The notes beneath the pieces are model-generated. The model worked only from the letters and a program-made list of their open reading frames with translations, was not told the DNA's origin and made no database searches. This document shows positions 9,901 through 18,477 of a DNA stretch of 26,175 bases, one piece after another. This DNA comes from Ophiothrix spiculata. Taxonomy: Eukaryota; Echinodermata; Ophiuroidea; Amphilepidida; Ophiotrichidae. The DNA is taken from assembly GCA_000969725.1 (NCBI GenBank), contig JXSR01S028873.1; one strand, given 5' to 3'. The translations under genes were made by a program, and so were the position numbers. Each line of letters begins with the position of its first letter. The stretch's first letter is position 1.

Positions 9901-10890
9901 CCGACAATGGATACCCATTGTACTCTTGTGCTGTGCGCAGCGACATGAATTCCATTGAAAACTACTCTAGTGTCATTAATCCGACAATAGACCCCTATTG
10001 TACTCTTGTGCTGTGCTCAGTGACGTGAAATTTCCATTGAAAAACCACTCTACTGCACTGCATATGGAAACGTTGTCGCATTCGAGTTTTGCATGTCAAA
10101 ACCTATGCTTAACTACAGGGCGAAAACACAAATTTTCGGGCAAATCAAGTAAAAATGTCAAAACCTATTAAATGGCACAACCTGGCCAGCTCATTTTTAA
10201 CAAAATAAACTATTTCTCTTAATAAATATCAAAAAATAAGCCTTAAAAAGCATTTTGTTTCCACGGAATAGCCCTTTGAATGTTGCAAGTAGCTGCGGTT
10301 TTTCAATTGAAAAATTGGAAAAAGTTGCGATTTGGCCATCTCTGACGACATCTTGGAGGCTCTCACACGTTCAAATCGTGTCTAACAAAGCTGGCCATCC
10401 CAAAATAGTTTTCCTGAAGTTGTAAGCTAAAAATGATATAAAACTCTTTTTGATTGGTCGCTTACTTTCCACGGAACGAAACAAAATGTGATACACCCAA
10501 TTGCGATACTTCTGCCTTGTGTGCACTGACCATAGGGTAACCTTGTTAGCATACACACAAGCACATGCTTCAGTGGCTCAATGTTTAAAGAGAAAAAGTG
10601 CCTCAAACGTTACCATATACTAATCGGACAATAGATCCCTATTGTATTCTTGTGCTGTGCTCAGCGACGTGAATTCTACTGAAAACCACTCTACTACCAC
10701 TAATCCGACAATAGATCCCTATTATATTCCAGTGCTGTGCTCAGCGACAAAAGTTACATTGAAACGTTTTTACTGCCACTAATACCGACGATGGTTCCCT
10801 ATTGTATCCTTGTGCAGCAACGACGATTATATTGAAAACCACTCTACTGTCAGTGTTACTAATCCAACATGACAATGGATCCATTTTATT
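9901..10890 (+). repeat. ~80 bp minisatellite, interrupted
   Basis: Five fairly complete units start at 9901, 9981, 10624, 10704 and 10785, with a degenerate sixth from about 10863 and a partial unit before 9901. Each unit has CCGACAATRGATCCCTATTG, then TTGTGCTGTGCTCAGCGAC, then CATTGAAAACCACTCTACT. Within a unit, CAATAGATCCCTATTG is a short palindrome. The array is split between units 2 and 3 by the element at 10065-10615. Divergence between units indicates an old array. Confidence 0.85.
10065..10615. mobile_element. TA-flanked inverted-repeat insertion in the minisatellite
   Basis: This 551 bp segment separates two otherwise contiguous minisatellite units. Its ends are TGGAAACGTT and AACGTTACCA (one mismatch as inverted repeats), and it is flanked by TA on both sides, as for Tc1/mariner-type insertion. 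The terminal repeats are short. CTGGCCA occurs about 115-220 bp in from each side. No coding capacity is recognised. Confidence 0.55.
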
Positions 10891-11345
10891 ATTTTTCCCC
10901 ATATTTCCCAAACACTAAAGAATAGGCTCCTCTACTTAATTCACAGTTTTCTGTTTCCATACTCCGGTCAGAAACGAATGCCGATAAAATATAATTATAG
11001 TATATTGTTTACTAATATTTTATTATTTCATACCTTTAAAAGTTTTTATTTAAGGTCAGTTATTTAATTCCACAGCAGATATTCTACATTATCGTACATG
11101 TTTTGGCACGTGTTGAAAATATAGAAATATATATAAATGTATCGTGAAGTTATCAGCGTAGTTTTAAAACATTAATCCTTAAAGAATAATTCATAACCTC
11201 ATCCTTAGATCAATGGATAATACCTTCAACAAGCAAATGTAACACTTAATTTGAAATCTTTAGCATTCTCATTATGTTCACATGCCAATGTATGTTTTAA
11301 ACACGATGCTTCAAGTGGTAAAGGAATGTGTTTCTATTGTTACAG
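10891..11345. other. No recognised gene
   Basis: AT-rich, without clear repeats or open frames. It ends in a pyrimidine-rich stretch (ttctattgttacag) that could serve as the acceptor for the candidate exon at 11346. Confidence 0.5.
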
Positions 11346-11396
11346 GAAAATAAAATTGAACTTCGCCATGTTCGCGTCCAGCTAAAAGAGCAGAAG
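11346..11396 (+). CDS. Candidate 51 bp exon of unknown gene
   Basis: An open 17-codon segment, ENKIELRHVRVQLKEQK, is bounded by an acceptor-like site (tttctattgttacag) and a donor-like site (AAG|gtaact). Length is a multiple of three and the peptide is charged and helix-prone. It sits just upstream of repeat copy I and has no counterpart visible in copies II or III, so no conservation supports it. Unrecognised. Confidence 0.3.
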
Positions 11397-12027
11397 GTAA
11401 CTGTGTACGTCAAATCATTCTCTGAAACGTTCGGTACGTCAGACCATTCTTTCTATATCTCGATTTATTTCAAAAGTTACTAAACATAGCAAACATGCCA
11501 ATTATTGCCATGATAAAGGAAATCCCCTGGAAATACAAAAGTCCGAAGTTTGAAAATGTCCGCATGGTAATTCCCAACTATATACAACGCTGACTCAGAG
11601 AGTAGCGGGACATCCTGAGATATGTAGACAATTCTAAAATGCTTTAGGCCGCAGACCTTGGCAGATCTAGAGGTTTGTTAAATATATCTTGTAAATGAAT
11701 TCAGTAAAATATGTGTTGCTAAATGATTCAGATCAGTCTATTAAATCAGCTTAAAATCATATGAAATTAGTGTAAGGAATCTACTATTGGATAGAATACG
11801 TTTTGTCAGTTAACCAAGTGTGGCGGCTACTTTTAATGCAATTTTTGAATACGTTCAAGCGCGTACTTAGAACAAAGATACCATAGTAATATAAATAAAA
11901 ATATGCAATATTTTGGCTATCCTTTTTCTGTTAAGCAAGTGACAAACATTTTGCTTTTTTTCTCCCACATTTGTCTATTTAATCAACGGTTTAATGTATT
12001 AGGAGAAACTGCAACATAACGCAAATA

Positions 12028-12653
12028 GCATATCTCACAATAGAAGGTACCATTTATTCCCATTTTTGAACGAAAAATGAGATTTGAAGTGATTTGCAGT
12101 ATAAAACTTGGTCAGTGTCCCATAGCTTTTACACGGACATAGTACATCAAAATACATACTAGTATTTAAGAATCAAAATTTACTCAAGTTCATAAATGCT
12201 TGCATTTTCAAAATAACCAGCACTTACCATTGCAAATTTTTGATGGACAGTGCATTGTCCTCAGAATGTAACATTTCCAGTCAAGATGCCATTTTTTTTC
12301 CACCTTCTTTAAACTAAATTTGACTGTAAGTTATATAGATTATGCATATCAACAAATTAATCATTTAAAACCAATTTCCAGAATATCTCAAGCATATTTC
12401 TGTTTATATAAATAAAATAGTGTTTTTCAGGCGAATGTTATGTTTGATGGACAAAAATGGGAATTGGTGTCCATCAAACAATGTAACATTAGCATGTTAG
12501 CATGTCTCATAACTTGAAAACCATAAAACGTTTTTGGCTGAAACTTGGAAAACTTCAACCTTCTTTAAATATGTTAATTTAAAACAACAAAACACGTCAA
12601 ATGTAAATGCCATATAAAAAAATAAAGATGGTACATTCTCTCGTGAAATATGC
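12028..12653. mobile_element. Foldback-type TIR element, specific to copy I
   Basis: The ends form inverted repeats (GCATATCTCACAATAGAAGG, and GCATATTTCACGAGAGAATG as reverse complement of the right end). Weaker complementarity runs further inward, including CCACCTTCTTTAAA against a TTTAAAGAAGGTTGAAG reverse complement. Copies II and III lack it and run directly from the GAAAAAACTGTGATAAGTAA region to TTAAACTTGTATTTGTATG. A perfect 13 bp hairpin (TGTTTGATGGACA / TGTCCATCAAACA, 12441-12480) lies inside. No coding capacity. Confidence 0.6.
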
Positions 12654-12708
12654 CAGATGTTAACTTGTATTTGTATGATTATCTGTGCATATTCAGTACA
12701 GACTTCAA

Positions 12709-12961
12709 GTGAGTGCAAGAAAGTCGTATCTACAATGGCTGCCCTAAGTTATATATATTTTATACCTTGTCAAAAGAATGTGAAAATTCCCTCAAAATTT
12801 CCCTGTCTTATGTCAGTGGTTCTTGAAATGGTTTTTCAGATGACGGTGTCACCTGAAGAACCATTTCAAGAACCACTGACCCAAGACTGGAGGTTATACA
12901 GTGTGCAATCCAAATTTATGACGTAAGGCAGCTATTGCAGATACGACTTTCTTGCACTCAC
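12709..12961. mobile_element. Hairpin MITE, specific to copy I
   Basis: The outer arms GTGAGTGCAAGAAAGTCGTA... (12709-12743) and their complement (12927-12961) differ at two of 35 positions. In the centre, a second inverted repeat has 28 bp arms (12813-12840 and 12853-12880) containing CAGTGGTTCTTGAAATGG. Copies II and III lack this segment, so it is an insertion. The target duplication is not evident. Open frames across it are produced by the palindrome. Confidence 0.7.
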
Positions 12962-13057
12962 ATGACGATTTAATAATGCAAGTCTCACAGGGCTGTCAAC
13001 TTCAAATCCTTCCCCAATTAAAGAATTTGATAATATTCATATCTAACGAAAAACAGT

Positions 13058-13267
13058 CATAAAATCTTTTTTCCCAACATCAAAAACTGTCACAAGTGTC
13101 TAGTCTGTTCCGTAATTAAATGTCAACTTTCTGATATTCTGCTTCCTAGTTTTGAATGTCATATCAAATGTTTGCCCGACCAGAGTTTGTTACATAATTG
13201 CCTTGCCATTCCACCTGCCACAAAAATATCTGTCCAGTGCATTACTGGTAACAAGCCTAGATTTTGA
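13058..13267 (+). pseudogene. Block Z, copy I: Cys-rich conserved frame
   Basis: An open frame reads CHKCLVCSVIKCQLSDILLP, then SFECHIKCLPDQSLLHN, then IPPATKISVQCITGNKPRF and a stop. Copy III (23214-23417) keeps the same frame with amino-acid substitutions, while copy II has lost it by a 1 nt deletion. The spacing of Cys and His (CxxCxxC, then C, C-H, C, H, C) suggests a metal-binding or disulphide-rich module, but I do not recognise a named family. An AG (aaaaacag) precedes the block in all copies and may be an acceptor. A lone open frame of this size is weak evidence; conservation across copies is the main support. Confidence 0.4.
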
Positions 13268-13301
13268 AGTAGGATATTGCATACCCGGGTTATGGTGACA
13301 A

Positions 13302-13640
13302 ATGGAATTTCATTATGTAATTGTGGAAACTTTCGCAACAGAAAAAATACTACCTAATGTCATGATTTTTACCCTCATTGGTAAAAATATTTTCGGGTTA
13401 GGTTATATAGACAAAAAAAATACTACCAATGTTATGATCTTAAGCCTCATTGGTCAAAATATTTTCGGGTTAGGTTATATAGACAGAAAATATACTACCA
13501 ATGTTATGATCTTTAACCTCGTTGGTCAAAATATTTTTGGGTTAGGTAATATAGATCTTGAACAAAAAGAAAAACGGGTAATTAACATTTTGAATGCAGC
13601 ACAATTTAAAGCATTTGCTACTGATTGTATATACAAATGA
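13302..13640 (+). repeat. In-frame 72 bp repeat, three copies
   Basis: Three consecutive units encode variants of NVMIFTLIGKNIFGLGYIDK in the same frame, 24 residues each, within an open frame of 112 codons. Copies II and III have only one short counterpart (NVMTLN-like), so the triplication arose in copy I. A neighbouring frame just before it (SLCNCGNF) matches Cys-rich residues in the other copies (LLCNNCGNE), so the long open frame may not be the ancestral one. Unrecognised product. Confidence 0.7.
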
Positions 13641-13771
13641 ACATTTCTTTTGGACATCAGTGTGCATAGTTGTCATCACTTGTCTGTATATTAAATTACA
13701 CTAGAGTTAACGTATGATATCCGTCACTTCAAGTATTGCATTATCATAGGTGATTACAAGATTGTCTTGAC

Positions 13772-13990
13772 ATTTCACCTGCTACGAATATATATATGCG
13801 GTGCACTACAGGTAACCATACCCCGGGAACCATACTGAAATTGGCTATTAAAATGAATTTTGTAAATGGTGTTGGTGACAGGAATTACATAAAACACCAC
13901 GTGGAGAAAGTGGGAGTTAAGGCATTGCCAACTAGAGACAAAGTTACGATACATGTTATAACTATTTTGGTTAAAAGTACAAACTTTTAA
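13772..13990 (+). pseudogene. Block Y, copy I: conserved frame of unknown function
   Basis: Reads DISPATNIYMRCTTGNHTPG, then FVNGVGDRNYIKHHVEKVG and VKALPTRDK, then a stop. Copy III reads IPPAINISMQCAKGNHPGPG, LVNGVVTDGNSGDIQENMEN and KKENALPRIV in the same frame, so the alignment holds at amino-acid level for about 50 residues. The beginning (PPATxISxQCxxGNxP) also matches the end of block Z, showing an older internal duplication within the unit. No family recognised. Confidence 0.4.
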
Positions 13991-14131
13991 CAACTGATTT
14001 ATATTATGCAGATGTTTTAAATATTTATGCAGATGTTTTCAAAATGGCGATGGAATTTTATCCAACCCTAAACCATTCCCAATCCTTTTCATCAAATTCA
14101 ATGAATGAATATGAAAAGGAATGTAGAAGGA

Positions 14132-14287
14132 AAGGAAAAAATATACTCATATGCAGATGAGACAGAAGAGACAAAGAAATGGGTTGAATTTTTCGAACTC
14201 CGGGAGAGCACGTACATCTGCCTTGTGAGTCTCCATTTGCACTGCACACAGGGTGATACATTGATCCGGGGAGGGGGTCGGACGTGA
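14132..14287 (+). pseudogene. Block X, copy I (disrupted)
   Basis: Reads KIYSYADETEETKKWVEFF, then diverges from the copy II frame because of extra bases around the CGGGAGAGCACGTACATC stretch. It is cut by the insertion at 14267. The intact comparison is 20521-20709. Confidence 0.35.
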
Positions 14288-14568
14288 CGTCATCAGATTT
14301 TGAAACTCCCATTCAAAAAACTTGAATTTTAATTAAGGCTCCAACATTTCATTTTATGCCCTTACTTAGCGTATAAAAATATGCAGATTTCAAAACCGTT
14401 GAGGATGGGACTTCATCCCAAGAAAACTAAAAAGATATTCTGATTATTTTGAAAAACTACTTTTCTTTTTATTTACGCATTGAAATAAACGGGCGTACCG
14501 CGGATGAATACCCCATAAAATCTGGAGTAAACAGGTAATTTATTGCGCGTCCTGCGTCGTCTGCGAAG
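14267..14568. mobile_element. ~302 bp insertion with 6 bp target duplication in copy I
   Basis: Flanked by TTGATC on both sides (14261-14266, 14569-14574). The other copies read straight through a single TTGATC/TTAATC followed by TGAATCTT, so they represent empty sites. The inserted sequence starts CGGGGAGGGGGTCGGACGTG and ends GCGTCGTCTGCGAAG. Terminal inverted repeats are not convincing and no coding region is recognised, so the class is unknown. Confidence 0.6.
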
Positions 14569-14619
14569 TTGATCTGAATCTTTGGAATCAATGTGTTTTC
14601 ATGTTACATATATCTTTAC

Positions 14620-14695
14620 AGTGCCCGGCTGGCAACGTTATTTTGCCGAACAGGCGTGATACCGAAATGGTATACTTTACACCACGCATGCCTTG
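14620..14695 (+). pseudogene. Block W, copy I
   Basis: After an acceptor-like tatctttacag, one frame reads CPAGNVILPNRRDTEMVYFT and stops. The nucleotide block is almost identical at 20669-20743 and degenerate at about 18965 and 24320. Which frame was ancestral is uncertain, because the frame continuing from block X in copy II reads VPGWQRYFAEQA instead. Confidence 0.3.
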
Positions 14696-14878
14696 AAAGT
14701 AGATCTCCATAACGTTATGCTATTACAGATAACGTAAATCGTTAAGAGCTTGTTGAAGTCTTTATAGATTAACGCGTTCTCTACCATTCAAAGACTAAAT
14801 CTGTTATGAAAATGAGTCAATATGCACTGAGTGTATCGTACAGGATTCTGAAAATCTTATTAACAATAAGTCACTTCA

Positions 14879-15010
14879 GGCCAACAAGTCTCGGAACACA
14901 TTGTCAAGACAAATGATGCCTGTTCAGGAGGAGAAGTGAGATTAGACAAACTTGAAAGTAATTTAGATGAATCAGCTGATGCCACTAATGTACCATTAAT
15001 TGAAGTTTGA
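14879..15010 (+). pseudogene. Block V, copy I: acidic conserved frame
   Basis: A 43-codon open segment reads GQQVSEHIVKTNDACSGGEV, then RLDKLESNLDESADATNV and PLIEV, then stop. In copy II (about 20935-21060) the same frame is recognisable but broken by stops, one within LDE*AD. A more decayed form lies near 19548. Interrupted only by two stops, the frame continues into block S 58 bp downstream. Unrecognised function. Confidence 0.4.
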
Positions 15011-15067
15011 AATATCAAAAAGAGCACCCTATCTACACGTATCATGTGGTAATGTGGTTCTTTTCAG

Positions 15068-15490
15068 CATGATAAGTTAAGCTCTGGTAATACAGATAAT
15101 GCAAAGGCAATGAAAGACGAAGAAAGAACATTTATAATGTGTTTTAGTAAGTTAATGTTTAATCCAGATAACTCATTTCCTAGTTATCAGAGCACATACA
15201 AACAAATCTAGCCTGAGCAAAAGCAATGATGGTGATGATACAGTCGATTCTTATCTCCAGAAAGAACGGGATCTTGACAATGTCATATCAAATTTTGTGC
15301 GAAGGAAGCTGATGACATAACTGGGTTGTGGTAAATTTTAGGAACCTATCTTGTCAGTCAAGAAGGGTTTAAATGTGAAACTAATGAAAAAATGACCTAG
15401 TAGTAGTAGTCCATTTTATTATGCCAACTTACCTACCCTGGATTAATCGGTGTTCACCACATTGGATGCTGTGGTTAATGTTTAGAGTAT
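15068..15490 (+). pseudogene. Blocks S and T, copy I (frameshifted)
   Basis: Follows a good acceptor-like tract (ttcttttcag). Reads HDKLSSGNTDNAKAMKDEE and CFSKLMFNPDNSFPSYQSTY. It then loses the frame through a 2 nt deletion relative to 21252 (acaaacaaatc here, acaaaacacaatc there). Block T (EPILSVKKGLNVKLMKK) ends at a TGA where the better copies continue. Clearly a pseudogene of the 21119-21499 copy. Confidence 0.55.
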
Positions 15491-15758
15491 AATTTAGGCC
15501 ACATAAAAAACAAGTTGTTTTTTAAGGTTGGGGAGAGCCTGGGCGGTCCAGGTTTACCCTTGGTAGATGTTGACTGCACATTCAGTTGCTGTCTTTTAAC
15601 TCGATGTGATATAGATAGATGTTGGTTTGACGACAGTTCATATGTTAAAAAGATCAAAAATTAAAGGAATCCTTTAAAGAGGAAAGCGGGGACTTGATAT
15701 TTGAACGATTTAGCTCAATTTTTAACACATTTTTAGCATTTTTGCAAAAAAAAAAAAA

Positions 15759-15977
15759 ATGGTACGGCACCAAAAAGTGAGGAGGGAGGGGACGAGAAAC
15801 AACTTTTTTATGAGGCCTAATGAACAAAATGATCTGATAGTCCTTTTAGTCCTATTATGCCAACCTACGCTGGATCATTCGGTGTTCACCACATTGGATA
15901 CTGCAAATGATAAAGAGTATAGTTTAGTGCAGGATGGTTTAGTGTGGTCAAAATACCCATTTGTGAAATGCTTGTAA
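15759..15977 (+). pseudogene. Block U, copy I
   Basis: Open frame of 72 codons including MRPNEQNDLIVLLVLLCQ, PTLDHSVFTTLDTANDKE and GLVWSKYPFVKCL. The middle matches block T (VPTLDQSVFTILDA at about 22050), so T and U are related by an old internal duplication. The copies at about 21885 and 25790 are frameshifted. Unrecognised. Confidence 0.4.
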
Positions 15978-16686
15978 CGTTCGGGACGTAAGATCTCTCT
16001 ATATTTATATCTCGGTTTATTTTAGGTCACTAAACTTTACGCAGCTTGCCTATAGCCGTGGTAAAGGAAATCCTGCTAAACCATCACCTGTAAATTCAAA
16101 AGTCCAAAGTTTGTAAATGTAGGTCCGATAATTCTCACTATATACAACGCTGACTCAGAGAGAAGCGGGATATCCTGACATATATAGACTATTCTAAAAT
16201 GCTTTAGGCCGCAGATCTTGGAAGATCTAGAGCTGTGTTAAATATATCTTGTATTAAAATGAATTCAACAACAGAAGTGTAACTGGTCGATTCAAAACAG
16301 TAAATTAAAATGAGCCTCTGATAAGGAATCTGCAATAATGACTATTGCGGAAAAATGGCCCTTGTTCATATTTGTAACTGCTAATGCAACAGTAAGCCAA
16401 CATGTTTCCTACAGTGACTTGCGTAAAACATAGTTAATCTAAAGATACGTAAATATTTTGGCTATCATTTTTGTTTGTTTGATATGTTATTTTTTACATT
16501 TATCTATTATCAACGTTTTATTGCATTAGAAAAAACTGTGATAAGTAACAGATATTAAACTTGTATTTGTATGATTACCTACATAATAATAACATGAAGA
16601 AGAGAATATTTGATAAATTTAACTCTCACGGGGCTGTCAACTTCAAATCCTATACCAATTAAAGAATTTTATAACATTCCTATCTA

Positions 16687-16909
16687 ACGTAAAACAGTCA
16701 TGACATTTGTCATACCCGAAATCAAAAAAATGTCACAATTGCTAGTCTGTTCCGTAATTAAATGCCAACTTTCTGATATTCTGCTTCCTAGTTTTGAATG
16801 TCATATCAGATTTTTGCATGATCAGAGTTTGTTACATAATTGATTTGTCGTGTCACCTGTTACCACAATATCTGTGCAGTACACTGCAGGTAACCGCCCT
16901 GGACTTTGA
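16687..16909 (+). pseudogene. Block Z, copy II (broken)
   Basis: Aligns with 13088-13267 and 23235-23417 across CTTTCTGATATTCTGCTTCC, but has CACAATTGCTAG where the intact copies have CACAAGTGTCTAG. This deletion shifts the frame and brings in a stop just after CHNC. Confidence 0.6.
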
Positions 16910-17115
16910 AATGTGTTATTAGTATTGCATATCTGGCTAAGGCGAGACATGAAATTCCATTATGTAATAATTGTGGAAATGAAATATTGATGAAATGGGT
17001 TATCACATTGAGTCTTTATGGTGAGAGATGGGATTCTGTTATGCAATTGTGGACACTTGTGCAATATGCCGTTGAATGTTATGACCTTAAACCTTATACT
17101 ACAGAAAGTCAATAG
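16906..17115 (+). pseudogene. Cys-containing frame after block Z, copy II
   Basis: Reads LAKARHEIPLCNNCGNEILM, then WVITLSLYGERWDSVMQLW and YAVECYDLKPYTTESQ. Copy III reads YLAKVRHGILLCNNCGNEYG, then VVRDGILLCNCDTFAIC in the same frame. The CNNCGNE motif is therefore conserved and repeated once. A zinc-binding role is possible but unproven. Confidence 0.4.
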
Positions 17116-17305
17116 CTTGAATGCAGCCCAATTTTAAACCAGTTTTTTAATGATTGCAAAAATTAAAAGTTAGACAGCACCAGTCGCGAGTGCGCATATA
17201 TGGTTACCGTAGTTGTATGATATCTATAACCATCTTGAAGCCCCATCATTTCAAGCATTGCATTATTACAGATGACTTAAAATTGCATTCCACCTACCAC
17301 AAATA

Positions 17306-17373
17306 TATCTATGCAGTGCGCTAAGGGTAATCACCCTGGTCCGGGACTTTTGAGATGCTTTATAAGATATTTC
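17306..17373 (+). pseudogene. Block Y, copy II, 5' part
   Basis: Reads PTTNISMQCAKGNHPGPG and LLRCFI, then is interrupted at a TA by the 1.1 kb insertion 17376-18475. The frame resumes with LVNGVVADGNSGD at 18480. The uninterrupted version is 23772-24001. Confidence 0.5.
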
Positions 17374-17671
17374 TACACAGTAAAAAAACCAATTACTCAT
17401 ATCGGGGTAAAAAGGGAACTCGCGTCTTCTGTGTAAACTTAACCTCTACTAAAATGGTAAACAATTGCCCTGTTTTTGGTAATAAACTACCATCGGCAGT
17501 GGTAAAAGTTTACCATGGCTGGTACTACTGCTGATCAGTGCCGGATTTACCTTTCCAAGGGCCCTGGGCCAGGCCTAAACTGAGGGCCACATACACACCC
17601 ATACCAATGATTTTTAAGTGGCTGTGACTGCTAACGTCAAAAATATATTAGATATTTGAGCCCCCCACCCT

Positions 17672-17828
17672 CAAGTTGGGGGGGGGGGGTTAAAAAAAAT
17701 CCCACCCAATATTCATTTTTTCTTCCTCCTTCCCCCCCCCCCTTTTTTTTCCTCTCATGTTCAAGGGCCCCCCTTGACCTCGGGCCCTGGGCCCGGGCCC
17801 ACCGGGCCCAATTATAAATCCGGTACTG
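17672..17828. repeat. hAT right end, inner copy
   Basis: Runs from CAAGTTGGGGG through poly-G, poly-C/T and CTCGGGCCCTGGGCCCGGGC to TAAATCCGGTACTG. It differs from 18195-18348 by a few substitutions and tract-length changes. The GGGCCC-rich part is strongly self-complementary and also pairs with the left end near 17560. Confidence 0.85.
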
Positions 17829-18003
17829 GCTCAGGCGATAATTTTTGGGAGACTGTAATCCTGTAGTGGCATTAGGTCTCCTTCTGTCCACTTGCATTTT
17901 ATATTACCATCTTCGATGATCCGACCATGACATGTAGGGTGTGGAATATCTTAACATTATGAATTAGGGGCGGCTTCAAAACTCAACCGGCGGTTGTCTG
18001 CCG

Positions 18004-18019
18004 TATATATATATATATA
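18004..18019. repeat. (TA)n microsatellite
   Basis: Short alternating TA tract inside the hAT composite, read directly. Confidence 0.85.
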
Positions 18020-18094
18020 GTTGAGCATACCAGCGGGAAGTGGAACAAAGCGGGGGATGTACTTAAGTTATGTCTTTTGTGAAGGACTCTGACC

Positions 18095-18160
18095 TACCTT
18101 GTTGATCCTGCCAGTAGTCATATCCTTGTCTCAAAGATTAAGCCATGCATGTGTTAGTAA
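18095..18160 (+). pseudogene. 18S rRNA 5'-end fragment
   Basis: About 65 nt match the universal beginning of eukaryotic 18S rRNA: GTTGATCCTGCCAGTAGTCA, then TGTCTCAAAGATTAAGCCAT and GCATG, with TACCTT in place of TACCTG at the very start and CATATCC for CATATGC. Similarity begins exactly at the mature 5' terminus and fades after GCATGTGTTAGTA. It is too short to be functional. It lies inside the hAT composite, between its two right ends, so it is best explained as captured host DNA or a retrotransposed or insertion-derived rDNA piece. Confidence 0.9.
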
Positions 18161-18194
18161 AAGCTGCGGTGGAAATAACCACATGATAGTCAAC

Positions 18195-18348
18195 CAAGTT
18201 GGGGGGGGGGGGGGTTAAAAAAATCCCCCCCAATATTCATTTTTTCTTCCTTCCCCCCCCCCTTTTTTTTGCTCTCATGTTCAAGGGCCCCCCTTGATCT
18301 CGGGCCCTGGGCCCGGGCCCACCGGGCCCAATTATAAATCCGGTACTG
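18195..18348. repeat. hAT right end, outer copy
   Basis: Second copy of 17672-17828, directly repeated. This is the copy next to the CTGCTGAT target duplication and hence the functional terminus in the last transposition. Confidence 0.85.
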
Positions 18349-18477
18349 CTGCTGATGTACAGTACTTTATTACAAGATAAAGATCAATCTTATTACCATT
18401 CTAGTAGGAGTAAAGTGGGTCCAGAAGACGCGAGTTCCCTTTTTACCACGATTTGAGTAATTATTTTTTACTGTGTA

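Larger units (their letters stand above)
11420..15970 (+). repeat. Tandem unit, copy I
   Basis: First copy of a head-to-tail 4-6 kb duplication. Anchors shared with later copies include the GAAACGTTCGG start, TATACAACGCTGACTCAGAG, GCTTTAGGCCGCAGA, CTGCTTCCTAGTTTTGAATG, TAAGCTCTGGTAATACAG and TTGTCAGTCAAGAAGGG. Copy-specific changes are the insertions at 12028-12653, 12709-12961 and 14267-14568 and a 72 bp tandem triplication near 13350. Its first half is clearly diverged from copies II and III, while its second half is nearly identical to the second half of copy II. Confidence 0.9.
17536..18348. mobile_element. Composite hAT-like non-autonomous element with duplicated right end
   Basis: Starts CAGTGCCGGATTTA and ends TAAATCCGGTACTG, ends typical of hAT elements. 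A perfect 8 bp target duplication, CTGCTGAT, flanks the whole 813 bp (17528-17535 and 18349-18356). It contains two near-identical copies of the right end (17672-17828 and 18195-18348) separated by 366 bp that includes an 18S rRNA fragment. Only the outer right end is adjacent to the target duplication, so the composite appears to have moved as one unit. No transposase. Confidence 0.85.
17376..18475. mobile_element. TA-flanked TIR element (Tc1/mariner-like MITE) carrying a nested insertion
   Basis: The ends are CACAGTAAAAAA and TTTTTTACTGTG with TA on both sides (17374-17375, 18476-18477). Inverted repeats of about 85 bp include GGTAAAAAGGGAACTCGCGT on both arms. Copy III has the empty site with a single TA (23864-23865: TTTCTACCTGGTGAACGG). 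Without the nested hAT-like element the MITE would be about 279 bp. No transposase is present. Confidence 0.85.

Noticed and set aside
12657-12926. 89-codon open frame
   Set aside because: It spans a hairpin MITE specific to copy I and reads through the palindrome.
17637-17897. Minus-strand frame rich in Gly and Arg
   Set aside because: It arises from the GGGCCC and poly-C/G tracts of the hAT right end.
18095-18160. Functional 18S rRNA gene
   Set aside because: Only about 65 of roughly 1,800 nt are present, with substitutions, inside a transposon.
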